11,652 nt of DNA from Candidatus Thorarchaeota archaeon. GTDB lineage: Archaea > Asgardarchaeota > Thorarchaeia > Thorarchaeales > Thorarchaeaceae. A model generated the notes under the pieces. The model made no database searches, was not told the DNA's origin, and saw only the letters and a list, made by a program, of their open reading frames with translations. The DNA lies in the NCBI GenBank assembly GCA_016841005.1, contig JAEORG010000019.1, positions 1-11,652 of the forward strand. Direction: 5' to 3'. Both the position numbers and the translations under genes were made by a program. Below are positions 1-6,581 of the stretch, in pieces. How positions within the stretch are numbered: position 1 is the stretch's first letter; each line of letters opens with the position of its first letter.

Positions 1-1765
1 CAAGTAACTCTTTCATGGTGACTCGTTTTTGATCATAGACCATCATCTTGACAGCTGCAAGAGAGTCTGCGAGGGTGGCAATCCCCATTCCTTCAAGGGT
101 GTTGAAATTCCATTCAGTTCCTCCCTCATTGATGTCCTTACCTCGTTCTGCGCAGCCATCCATAATTGCACTCAGATATGGAGTGGGTTGATATTTAGCT
201 CGAAGATTATCTGCCATATTTCCTGCATTTGTTAACAGGCGAATCATTTCAGCAAGTTGGAGTTTTACGGCTTTGAGAAACTCGTCGTACGTTTTGAAGC
301 TTAATGGATTACCAGTCTTTAGACCCATCTGAGTCCCCGTTGCTGCATCCTTTCCGTTATTCAACGCAAATTCAACCGCCTTTGCAAGATTAATATTCAC
401 ATCAACTGTATCGGACCTATCGTTACCTTGCATAGTATTTTCAAGACATCCGACAATCCCATAATTCCAAGCATCTTCTCTAGGTACGCCTTGCCAGACC
501 ATTCCCTCGATACTGTGCTCATCGAAATTAAGCAAGAAGGGAGATCCCTGTGCATGTGAAAGCATCTGGGCGATTCGTTTAAGGAAATCGTCAGATGTGT
601 TTCGATGAATTCGAATATTTGGCTTTGGCTCAAGGAGATTCATCTCTTCAATTATATCCATAGCAAGCCAAGTCAATTCATTCGTCAGGTCTTCACCATT
701 AGGTCCACAACCACCAAGTGTCATTAACTGACCGAAGCTAGAATTTATTCCTTGATTAATTCCAAGTCGACCTTGGTAGTCATATACGTAGTTGTGCTTG
801 ATCCAGTAGGTCTGCAGTAATTCCTTTGCAATTTCTGGAGATAGTTCTCCTGAATCTATACTTTTTCTGTAAAATGGATACATGTATTGATCCCAACGAC
901 CATGGGAAAGCCCAGCACCTGGATATGATTCAGCAGCCATTACTAGCATATGAACTGTCCATAATGACTGAAGAGCCTCCCAGAATGTTTCAGGTGGATT
1001 CCAAGGTACTTTTTCACAGATTCTCGCTATCTCTTCCAGTTCACCTCTTCGCTGTGGATCGCTGGTTGTTTCTAGGGTTTCTCTCGCTTTCTCGGCATAT
1101 CGTTTGTTAAAGTCACGAGCAGTTTCACAACTCAGAATTAATGCTTCCACAAACTCTCGATGCTGTGGAGATATATCATTCTGTAGAATTGTCTTGAATT
1201 CCTCTGCAATACCTTTCATACCAATCTTCATTACTTTCGCATAATTTGGTATAACATGCCCAGGAACACAGGATGCAGTACCTATACCAACAGAGTTCAA
1301 TCGTTTTGCCTCATCAAACCATTTATCCATCTCCTTATTCCGAGCTTTTGTTTCGGATTTATTTAGGGACCGGGATAATGCTGTATTGAACTCAAATCCA
1401 ACGATAAGCTCACCATCGAGGATTGTGACTGGCATATATTTGGTCATGACTTCATTGAAGAAGATTGCACGTCGCATCTCAAGTCCATGGTTCCAGTAAT
1501 CCTGTGGCAGTTCTACTGGAATCGCCATCGCCTGCAAGGTAGCATTAATCGATGCAAAGAAAGGATAAATCGCAGGTTCATTTGCCCAATCGTGAGTCGA
1601 GTATACCTCATCCCATTCCGTTCCAGTGGTAAACGCTAGAGGCTCGTTTGTTTCACTCCGTTCATGGAAAGAATAGAATTGATTTCTTAATTTCTTAACT
1701 CGCTCTGAGAGATTATCAGATGGAGACCATATTTTGGCTGATGAACTAGATTTTTCGATTGTCAT
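1..1765 (-). CDS. Glycyl radical enzyme (pyruvate formate-lyase family), N-terminal 588 residues, truncated by window edge
   Basis: I translated this by hand: the frame is open from ATG 1765 to the left edge, giving 588 of the usual roughly 780-850 residues. An in-frame TAA lies two codons upstream, so 1765 is the first possible ATG. Family hallmarks in order are a GR-W-DQYMYPFY block (about 289-299), GGCGPNGEDLTNEL (351-364), the thiyl-radical cysteine in VGCLEN (Cys440, Glu442), TG-xx-MGLKTGNP (476-487), and the PTPYLSAIMDGCAERGKD / INEGG block (527-549). The C-terminal glycyl-radical loop is off-window. The C-x-E pair is typical of the eliminase/dehydratase branch (glycerol dehydratase, CutC, hydroxyproline dehydratase) and unlike the Cys-Cys of true pyruvate formate-lyase. 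Substrate cannot be assigned. Such enzymes are cytosolic, oxygen-sensitive and need a radical-SAM activase, which would be expected beyond the left edge. Family is secure; subfamily is open. Confidence 0.93.
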   Translation of the reverse strand, partial: MTIEKSSSSAKIWSPSDNLSERVKKLRNQFYSFHERSETNEPLAFTTGTEWDEVYSTHDWANEPAIYPFFASINATLQAMAIPVELPQDYWNHGLEMRRAIFFNEVMTKYMPVTILDGELIVGFEFNTALSRSLNKSETKARNKEMDKWFDEAKRLNSVGIGTASCVPGHVIPNYAKVMKIGMKGIAEEFKTILQNDISPQHREFVEALILSCETARDFNKRYAEKARETLETTSDPQRRGELEEIARICEKVPWNPPETFWEALQSLWTVHMLVMAAESYPGAGLSHGRWDQYMYPFYRKSIDSGELSPEIAKELLQTYWIKHNYVYDYQGRLGINQGINSSFGQLMTLGGCGPNGEDLTNELTWLAMDIIEEMNLLEPKPNIRIHRNTSDDFLKRIAQMLSHAQGSPFLLNFDEHSIEGMVWQGVPREDAWNYGIVGCLENTMQGNDRSDTVDVNINLAKAVEFALNNGKDAATGTQMGLKTGNPLSFKTYDEFLKAVKLQLAEMIRLLTNAGNMADNLRAKYQPTPYLSAIMDGCAERGKDINEGGTEWNFNTLEGMGIATLADSLAAVKMMVYDQKRVTMKELL

Positions 1766-1854
1766 TCTTTACGCATCCCATGTGTAAGACTGTTTCCTGA
1801 GTACAATAACCTCTAATTAATGTCACCTTGTACATGTTTCAAACTGGCGCTAGG

Positions 1855-1862
1855 CTTAAAAG
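1855..1862 (+). promoter_or_regulatory. Candidate TATA box for the Ig-like surface protein gene
   Basis: CTTAAAAG resembles an archaeal TATA element. It would place the transcription start near 1885, leaving a leader of about 40 nt that contains the Shine-Dalgarno site at 1914-1920. The rest of the 162-bp divergent spacer (1766-1927) holds only a weak TTAATTAG on the minus strand (1812-1819) that could serve the glycyl radical enzyme gene. I see no other structure in it. Prediction by eye only. Confidence 0.35.
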
Positions 1863-1913
1863 TAGTCTAACTTCCTGTGCCCCATCCGCCCGATTGAAAT
1901 GGTATTGGGTTCA

Positions 1914-1920
1914 AGGAAGG
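1914..1920 (+). promoter_or_regulatory. Ribosome binding site of the Ig-like protein gene
   Basis: AGGAAGG lies 7 nt before ATG 1928. It supports that start, rather than the overlapping short frame that begins at 1828. Confidence 0.6.
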
Positions 1921-1927
1921 CTTCAGA

Positions 1928-3484
1928 ATGAGAAAAACAAGTCTAATAGCGATTCTGGTGTCAATTGCATTTCTTACATGTTCACTGTCAATTCAACCAA
2001 TGGCGCTAACATCAGATCTAGGAACAGCTGAAGCAACTGTCAATCTGCATACGAATGCAGGATTTGATTCAGATAACATCACCATTGTGCTGCAAACTCC
2101 AGCAAACCAGAGCACAGTGGAAGGCATATTCAATATGACATTGGATATTACTTCAGTGAATGGACCTTTGAACCTAACTCTGTATATAGAGGATGAGATT
2201 TACCCTGACTATAATGGCACTACAATCGGGACAGGAATACAAAATGTCACAGTTGATACAACTTCATTAGCAGAAGGACATCTTAACTTCACCCTGCTGT
2301 TTGAAGATAATAGTACAGGAACTAATGACAAAGAAACCTACTACCTCGTATTTACAGTGGATAATCATGGACCACCTAGTGTTGAGATATTAGCTCCTAC
2401 CGCCCAGGCAAACTTCACTGGATTGGATGATCTATATCTGAATATAACATCTGATTATTCACAAGTCTACCTAAACATCACAGTTGATGGCGAGATGACT
2501 TCTGAATTCAACGCAACACTAGTAAATGTAGGCGCTGCGAACTACACTATCAATGGAACTCGCTATGAGAATGGAGAACATGAAATTGGTATCACAGTTT
2601 ATACTGAGGAAGGTCTGGAAGATACAGCTACTCTATCTCTGTTCTTCCTAGATTATGTCAGGTTCTTCTTAAGAGGTCTGACTCAATATGATACGCTGAA
2701 AGGTGTAACTGACATTGAGATTAGAATTTTTTCACCGTACAATTCTGTTGAGTTCTCTGCATATGTAGATGGAACACTCATTCCAGACGTTTCAAATATT
2801 ACACTTGAAACAGGAATAACATCATTCTCGCTTGATACTACACCTTACTCTGAAGGAGAACATAATTTCACTTTCAGAGCATTTGATGGGTTTGGACATA
2901 TGTGGGAAACTCATTGGATATTCGTTATCGACAATCATGGAGCTCCAGGTATTGAGTTTATTTCACCTTCAAACGATATTGTGGTAGGAACAGCTGCATT
3001 TACAGTTAATATAGACTCAACATGGAATGATGTGACTATTCGAGTATATGTCGATGATGAAGAAGTAGCCAATTATACAAACGTTCCTGTTGGTGAGTTT
3101 ACATTCTATCTTGATACAAGTCCATACACAAAATGGGAACATGTCGTAAAGATAGTTGTCGAAACTGAGGAAGGCGAAACTGCAGAAGTTGAGCAAACTT
3201 TTGGGTTCGCGAACATGAAACTTGAAGAAATTGCGAGTTTGGGCATCCTCCTTGGACTAGCATTTTTAATTCCTCTGTATAGGAAAAGAAATGGGGAACC
3301 TCTACGACCAATATTAGTTATGGACCTTGTATATGGTGGAATAATTGCAGTAGCCTTTATTGTGCTTGGAGTAACAAATCTTGGCTTCTTAATATGGCAC
3401 TTAAATCTTGGAAGTATATGGATACTTGGAGGAATCCTTGTATTTCTTAACTGGGTGCTACCAATTCTCAAGGAAGAACAATGA
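1928..3484 (+). CDS. Secreted, membrane-anchored protein with four Ig-like repeats
   Basis: The 518-residue product begins with a signal peptide (basic MRK, hydrophobic core about 5-20). Four Ig/fibronectin-like beta repeats of about 95 residues follow (about 50-147, 148-240, 241-337, 338-428). Each repeat has a recurring Y-x-x-GEH-type turn (near 117, 217, 311, 404), and DNHGPP/DNHGAP linkers stand at 145 and 335. I count about 17 N-x-S/T sequons, all before residue 385, which suits an exported, N-glycosylated archaeal surface protein. The C-terminus has three hydrophobic segments (about 437-451, 466-490, 495-514) and ends in KEEQ. No enzymatic motif is visible. It is probably a cell-surface scaffold, adhesion or receptor-like protein; that role is inferred from architecture alone. 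It stands alone on its strand and converges with the acetyltransferase gene, with 2 bp between stops. Confidence 0.85.
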   Translation: MRKTSLIAILVSIAFLTCSLSIQPMALTSDLGTAEATVNLHTNAGFDSDNITIVLQTPANQSTVEGIFNMTLDITSVNGPLNLTLYIEDEIYPDYNGTTIGTGIQNVTVDTTSLAEGHLNFTLLFEDNSTGTNDKETYYLVFTVDNHGPPSVEILAPTAQANFTGLDDLYLNITSDYSQVYLNITVDGEMTSEFNATLVNVGAANYTINGTRYENGEHEIGITVYTEEGLEDTATLSLFFLDYVRFFLRGLTQYDTLKGVTDIEIRIFSPYNSVEFSAYVDGTLIPDVSNITLETGITSFSLDTTPYSEGEHNFTFRAFDGFGHMWETHWIFVIDNHGAPGIEFISPSNDIVVGTAAFTVNIDSTWNDVTIRVYVDDEEVANYTNVPVGEFTFYLDTSPYTKWEHVVKIVVETEEGETAEVEQTFGFANMKLEEIASLGILLGLAFLIPLYRKRNGEPLRPILVMDLVYGGIIAVAFIVLGVTNLGFLIWHLNLGSIWILGGILVFLNWVLPILKEEQ

Positions 3485-3486
3485 AA

Positions 3487-4359
3487 CTAAATGATTCGTG
3501 TTACAGGAATCTCTTTAGAATCCTCAACGGACCAGCGAGCTACAGACTTGTAGTTTTCAAGCTGGTCCTTGGGGATTATTGTAATGACTTTATTTACATT
3601 CCAAGTTTTTGCTGTTGATGCTGTTTTTGCGATAATGTAACCAAGTTGGTCTTTTCCATTCATTGTTGTATCAACTACGAATTCAGCTACACTTGGAGTT
3701 GTTTTAATCACAACACCAACACCTACTAGGTTTCCTTTCATGAAGAACTCAAACAACTGACCTTTTTTCCCCTCATCAACAATATAATGAACAGTTTCAA
3801 CAAGCAGACCAGGAGTTGAAATGTTTGAGAATTCCATCGATTTTGGTAGTTTAGCCACATCCTTTAGACTGATTGTCTTCACTCCACTAGCATTAGCTAA
3901 TTTGAATTTATCAGGATTCGTCTTTATAGTGAGAAGTGATCCTCTAGCAAAGTATTCTACTTTCATCCAGAAATTATATGCTTCTGGAGGAGTCCTTAGA
4001 ACAATTCGTGCGGCACCCTTCTCCTTCAGAATTTTTTCTGCTGCTCTAATAAGTTGAGTACCAATTTTCTTCTTTTGATGACGAACATCTATGTCAATAT
4101 TCCGAATAATTCCTATACGGCCAACATTAGGATTCTTCTCGACATGGAAGATTATTTCACCAACGACAAAACCATCCATCTCAGCTACTAACCAACCCCA
4201 ATTTTTAAAGCCAACACCATGATGCTCATTCTTGACTTCTTCCACAGTTTTGAATCCATCTTGCCTTGTTCTATAATACCTTCGTGTCGTTTGATATATT
4301 GTCAGGATATCCTTACAGTCCCGCATCTTTCCTTGACGTATTGTAACCATAAACACCAT
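3487..4359 (-). CDS. GNAT-family N-acetyltransferase with C-terminal extension
   Basis: 290 residues. The N-terminal half (about 5-145) follows the GNAT fold: an opening IRQGKMRD strand, a WLVAEMDGFVVGEI hairpin (56-69), the acetyl-CoA pyrophosphate loop RHQKKKIGTQLI (93-104) and a motif-B-like AYNFWMKVEYFARG (127-140). In the loop (consensus Q/R-x-x-G-x-G/A) only the second glycine is clear (Gly100); the first is replaced by lysine. The C-terminal half (about 155-290) has alternating strands and helices and may be a second, degenerate GNAT-like lobe; that is inference. The acceptor substrate is unknown and the protein should be cytosolic. A second in-frame ATG at 4350 (Met4) is preceded by GGTG and gives a more typical GNAT N-terminus, so the true start may be there. 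It follows thiR on the same strand after 67 bp. Confidence 0.82.
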   Translation of the reverse strand: MVFMVTIRQGKMRDCKDILTIYQTTRRYYRTRQDGFKTVEEVKNEHHGVGFKNWGWLVAEMDGFVVGEIIFHVEKNPNVGRIGIIRNIDIDVRHQKKKIGTQLIRAAEKILKEKGAARIVLRTPPEAYNFWMKVEYFARGSLLTIKTNPDKFKLANASGVKTISLKDVAKLPKSMEFSNISTPGLLVETVHYIVDEGKKGQLFEFFMKGNLVGVGVVIKTTPSVAEFVVDTTMNGKDQLGYIIAKTASTAKTWNVNKVITIIPKDQLENYKSVARWSVEDSKEIPVTRII

Positions 4360-4396
4360 CTCTATGTGGCTCTAGAAGTTGTATGACAAGTTGAAA

Positions 4397-4403
4397 GATA
4401 AAA
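4397..4403 (-). promoter_or_regulatory. Candidate TATA box for the acetyltransferase gene
   Basis: TTTTATC on the minus strand lies about 40 nt before the acetyltransferase start, inside the 67-bp gap after thiR. If used, it makes the acetyltransferase transcription at least partly independent of thiR. Weak, by eye. Confidence 0.25.
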
Positions 4404-4427
4404 CGATGTAACACTAGGTCACTCTTC

Positions 4428-5354
4428 TCAGACCAATTCTTTTCCCATCCGCTCTGATAACTCTCCCAAATCTGTTGCACTTGGACCGAATATGTACAAA
4501 ACGGGTTCTACTCCCAAACCTCCAGGGACATGTATTCCCATGTTCGCCTTTGATCTTGATCGTGTTGTATTATTCTTAACATATTCTGCTATTCTATGAG
4601 GATCACTTTCAGAGTGCTTAAGATTTACAATACGGACCTTATTCTTTTGCGCAACTTGAACTATCTCGGGTTTCCCACTCAGGCACAGACAAGCTCTTGC
4701 TGAGTGCCAGATACCTCTCATCTCTAGAAGTAAGCTTGCAGTATGGGTTGATGCTCCAAAACGTGGACCTATCAGACTTCTTGCCTTTCCATCAATGATT
4801 GTGATTCTACCGGGTATACCAGCAACATCATGCAATGTCGAGCCTTTTTCTCCACAACAGACTAGATTTGCTCGAACTTGGGGGACAAGCAATGGAAATA
4901 CGTCAGACTGATAGATTATTTGAAGGGCTCTCTGCATGTCATCAAGAACAGAAGCTCTTGTAGCTAGCTGAGGATTGGATCCACTCAATAGGTCAGAACA
5001 AATTTGACAATTTAGTTCCGAGAGTATCGGAACGGCTGCACGATGCATAGCACATGTTTCTGAACCAATTCTTAATGACATACACATCGCACAGACTTCT
5101 TTGACAAGAATATCGCTACTAATGGAGTTGGAATGAATCTTATTAGAGAGACGTTCTGTAAACTCTTTAACATAGGGATGCAGGCGATAGTTACTCTCAT
5201 CCTGATTCAGATACTTACTCACCGCAGCCTGAGTGATTCCCAATGATTCTGCAATTTGATTCTGTGACTTTCCTAATGTTGCTAGATTTTTAGCTAGGGA
5301 CGATCGTATCAGAGGAAGATACTCTCTCTGTACCAGCTCACACGGCGGCCTCAT
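4428..5354 (-). CDS. thiR: ThiR: HTH transcriptional regulator with thiamine-phosphate-synthase-like (ThiN) sensor domain
   Basis: 308 residues in three parts. Residues about 9-52 are a helix-turn-helix (SQNQIAESLGITQAAVSKYL). Residues 88-119 form a Cys/His cluster, CX2C-X9-CX2H-X11-CX2C, that could bind metal. Residues about 135-308 match ThiN: DVAGIPGRI (176-184), FGASTHTA (199-206) and PGGLGVEPVLYIFG (277-290). Archaeal ThiR proteins use this non-enzymatic ThiN domain to sense thiamine phosphate and repress thiamine synthesis and uptake genes. From memory of the ThiN literature, an Arg and a His 21 residues apart are critical; here Arg183 and His204 have exactly that spacing, so ligand binding should persist. 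The gene is divergent from thiBPQ, its obvious target, and may control itself too. ATG 5354 has GAGGTG 5 nt upstream. The alternative, a bifunctional ThiN enzyme, is unlikely because no ThiD domain is fused. Confidence 0.9.
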   Translation of the reverse strand: MRPPCELVQREYLPLIRSSLAKNLATLGKSQNQIAESLGITQAAVSKYLNQDESNYRLHPYVKEFTERLSNKIHSNSISSDILVKEVCAMCMSLRIGSETCAMHRAAVPILSELNCQICSDLLSGSNPQLATRASVLDDMQRALQIIYQSDVFPLLVPQVRANLVCCGEKGSTLHDVAGIPGRITIIDGKARSLIGPRFGASTHTASLLLEMRGIWHSARACLCLSGKPEIVQVAQKNKVRIVNLKHSESDPHRIAEYVKNNTTRSRSKANMGIHVPGGLGVEPVLYIFGPSATDLGELSERMGKELV

Positions 5355-5359
5355 TTTAG

Positions 5360-5365
5360 CACCTC
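5360..5365 (-). promoter_or_regulatory. Ribosome binding site of thiR
   Basis: GAGGTG on the minus strand, 5 nt before ATG 5354. It fixes the thiR start and implies a leadered transcript. Confidence 0.6.
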
Positions 5366-5375
5366 ATAAGGAGAC

Positions 5376-5385
5376 TATATATTTT
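5376..5385 (+). promoter_or_regulatory. Candidate TATA box for thiBPQ
   Basis: TATATATTTT sits about 65 nt before the thiB ATG. A start about 26 bp downstream (near 5406) would give a leader of about 40 nt containing the thiB Shine-Dalgarno. The element is nearly symmetric, so it could also read leftward, but that would yield a leaderless thiR transcript lacking its GAGGTG site. Confidence 0.4.
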
Positions 5386-5394
5386 GGAAGCTTC

Positions 5395-5415
5395 TATAAC
5401 ACAGTTGTATAACAC
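5395..5415. promoter_or_regulatory. Candidate ThiR operator: direct repeat between divergent promoters
   Basis: TATAACAC occurs twice, at 5395-5402 and 5408-5415, 13 bp apart. The second copy also forms the near-palindrome GTTGTATAAC (about 5404-5413). A perfect palindrome, GAAGCTTC, abuts at 5387-5394. ACAGTTG recurs at 5401-5407 and 5429-5435. ThiR motifs reported in other archaea are palindromic and differ between lineages, so I cannot say which element is bound. Its position over both predicted start sites fits repression by occlusion. Confidence 0.3.
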
Positions 5416-5416
5416 C

Positions 5417-5424
5417 AATATAAA
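5417..5424 (-). promoter_or_regulatory. Candidate TATA box for thiR
   Basis: TTTATATT on the minus strand is close to the archaeal TATA consensus. It would start transcription near 5395, giving thiR a leader of about 40 nt that includes its Shine-Dalgarno. It faces the thiBPQ TATA element across about 30 bp. Confidence 0.4.
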
Positions 5425-5434
5425 GCATACAGTT

Positions 5435-5439
5435 GAGGT
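5435..5439 (+). promoter_or_regulatory. Ribosome binding site that sets the thiB start
   Basis: GAGGT lies 7 nt before ATG 5447. It supports that start over the in-frame TTG at 5384, which would add 21 residues, sits inside the TATA element and has no ribosome binding site. Confidence 0.6.
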
Positions 5440-5446
5440 TACGTAT

Positions 5447-6568
5447 ATGTCATATCCTACGAGAAAAGACCCCAAGAAACTCATTATATCATTCACAGTA
5501 ATTGTGGTCATTCTAATAGCTGCATATGCTTTGATCAGTTGGAATCCTACAAATAATCAAACAACACTCAGAGTCTATACATATGACAGCTTCATGGCAT
5601 GGGGAGAAGACCCAGATAATATAGATGATATTATCCTTAGACCATTTGAAGAAGAATATGGAGTTGATGTTGAGATTGTTCGTCTTAATACAGATGCGAA
5701 CGGGATCATTTCAAGACTTGTAGCAGAAGCGGCTAATCCTGTTGCGGATATAGTCATTGGGATTGACAACATATTGATTCTTCAGAGTATTGCAAAAAGC
5801 GTTCTAGAACCATACACACCAACAAATCTAGACCTGATTAATGATTCAATAGTTTCTGCTCTTGATTCAGATCATTATGTTACACCATTTGATTTTGGAC
5901 TGGTTACATTGATCTACAAACCTGCGAACTTTAACTCTACATCTTATCCGGAACTTGATAATTTGACCTTACTAGAACTTGCAGATTTTGCGCAGTATTT
6001 AGTCACAGAAAATCCCCATTTTAGCAGCCCTGGCTTGGCATTCTTTCTTAGTCAGATTGCTGTCTATGAGAAGTTAATGGAGGAGGATTGGACACAATGG
6101 TGGATTGATGTGAAAGGGGATATCGATGTCCAAGAGGGATGGACAGAAGCATGGACAAAATGGGACTCAGATCCATCTCGACATCTATTAGTGAGCTATG
6201 GAACGGACCCTGCATATGGAGCAGCATATACTGGAGAAGCACCAGATACAGCTATTGCACCAATCCATTACAATGGAATAGATTATGCATGGATGCAAGT
6301 CGAGGGAATTGGACTTGTGAAGAATGGACCAAACCCTGAATTAGCAAGAACCTTCATAGATTACTGTTTAACAGAGCAAGTTCAATCACATATCGCTCTG
6401 AACCAATGGATGTTCCCTGCAAATACTGATGTTGATCTCGACCCAGTTTTTCAATATGCATTACATCCAGATGAAGTAAACCTGCTCAATGAACTATTGA
6501 CAAGTACAGAAATTGCAGCAAACCTTGCAACTTGGTTTGACCAATATGATTCAATAATGACAGGCTAA
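5447..6568 (+). CDS. thiB: ThiB: thiamine-binding subunit of ABC importer, membrane-anchored
   Basis: 373 residues. A basic N-terminus and one hydrophobic helix (about 12-31) anchor the protein outside the membrane; no lipobox cysteine is present. The rest matches E. coli ThiB (TbpA) almost block for block: LRVYTYDSF (41-49), ADIVIGIDN (100-108), TPFDFG (146-151), SSPGL (193-197), GWTEAW (231-236), VSYGTDPAY (249-257) and QWMFPAN (320-326). Counterparts of the residues that box the thiamine rings in E. coli, by recalled alignment, all appear present: Tyr46, Trp52, Asp107, Trp232, Tyr251, Tyr257 and Trp321. Thiamine, thiamine phosphate or diphosphate are therefore the expected ligands. It is the first gene of thiB-thiP-thiQ, 13 bp before thiP, and is presumably repressed by the divergent thiR when thiamine compounds are plentiful. 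Function is well supported. Confidence 0.94.
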   Translation: MSYPTRKDPKKLIISFTVIVVILIAAYALISWNPTNNQTTLRVYTYDSFMAWGEDPDNIDDIILRPFEEEYGVDVEIVRLNTDANGIISRLVAEAANPVADIVIGIDNILILQSIAKSVLEPYTPTNLDLINDSIVSALDSDHYVTPFDFGLVTLIYKPANFNSTSYPELDNLTLLELADFAQYLVTENPHFSSPGLAFFLSQIAVYEKLMEEDWTQWWIDVKGDIDVQEGWTEAWTKWDSDPSRHLLVSYGTDPAYGAAYTGEAPDTAIAPIHYNGIDYAWMQVEGIGLVKNGPNPELARTFIDYCLTEQVQSHIALNQWMFPANTDVDLDPVFQYALHPDEVNLLNELLTSTEIAANLATWFDQYDSIMTG

Positions 6569-6581
6569 TGAGGCCAACATT

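Noticed and set aside
397..633. Short minus-strand frame (78 residues) as a separate gene
   Set aside because: It lies in another frame inside the open glycyl radical enzyme gene and has no family features.
826..1110. Plus-strand 94-residue frame
   Set aside because: Antisense shadow of the glycyl radical enzyme, no ribosome binding site, no recognisable domain.
1..1765. Glycyl radical enzyme as a frameshifted pseudogene
   Set aside because: I read all 588 codons from ATG 1765 to the edge and found no stop or frame break; only the window boundary truncates it.
3106..3471. Minus-strand 121-residue frame
   Set aside because: Antisense to the membrane end of the Ig-like protein; its composition mirrors that gene.
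5384..5446. Upstream 21-codon extension of thiB from a TTG
   Set aside because: It starts inside the TATA element, has no ribosome binding site, and ATG 5447 has GAGGT 7 nt upstream and gives a normal N-terminal anchor.
5355..5446. TPP riboswitch before thiB
   Set aside because: The spacer is too short and contains no CUGAGA-type thi-box; a ThiR protein regulator explains control instead.
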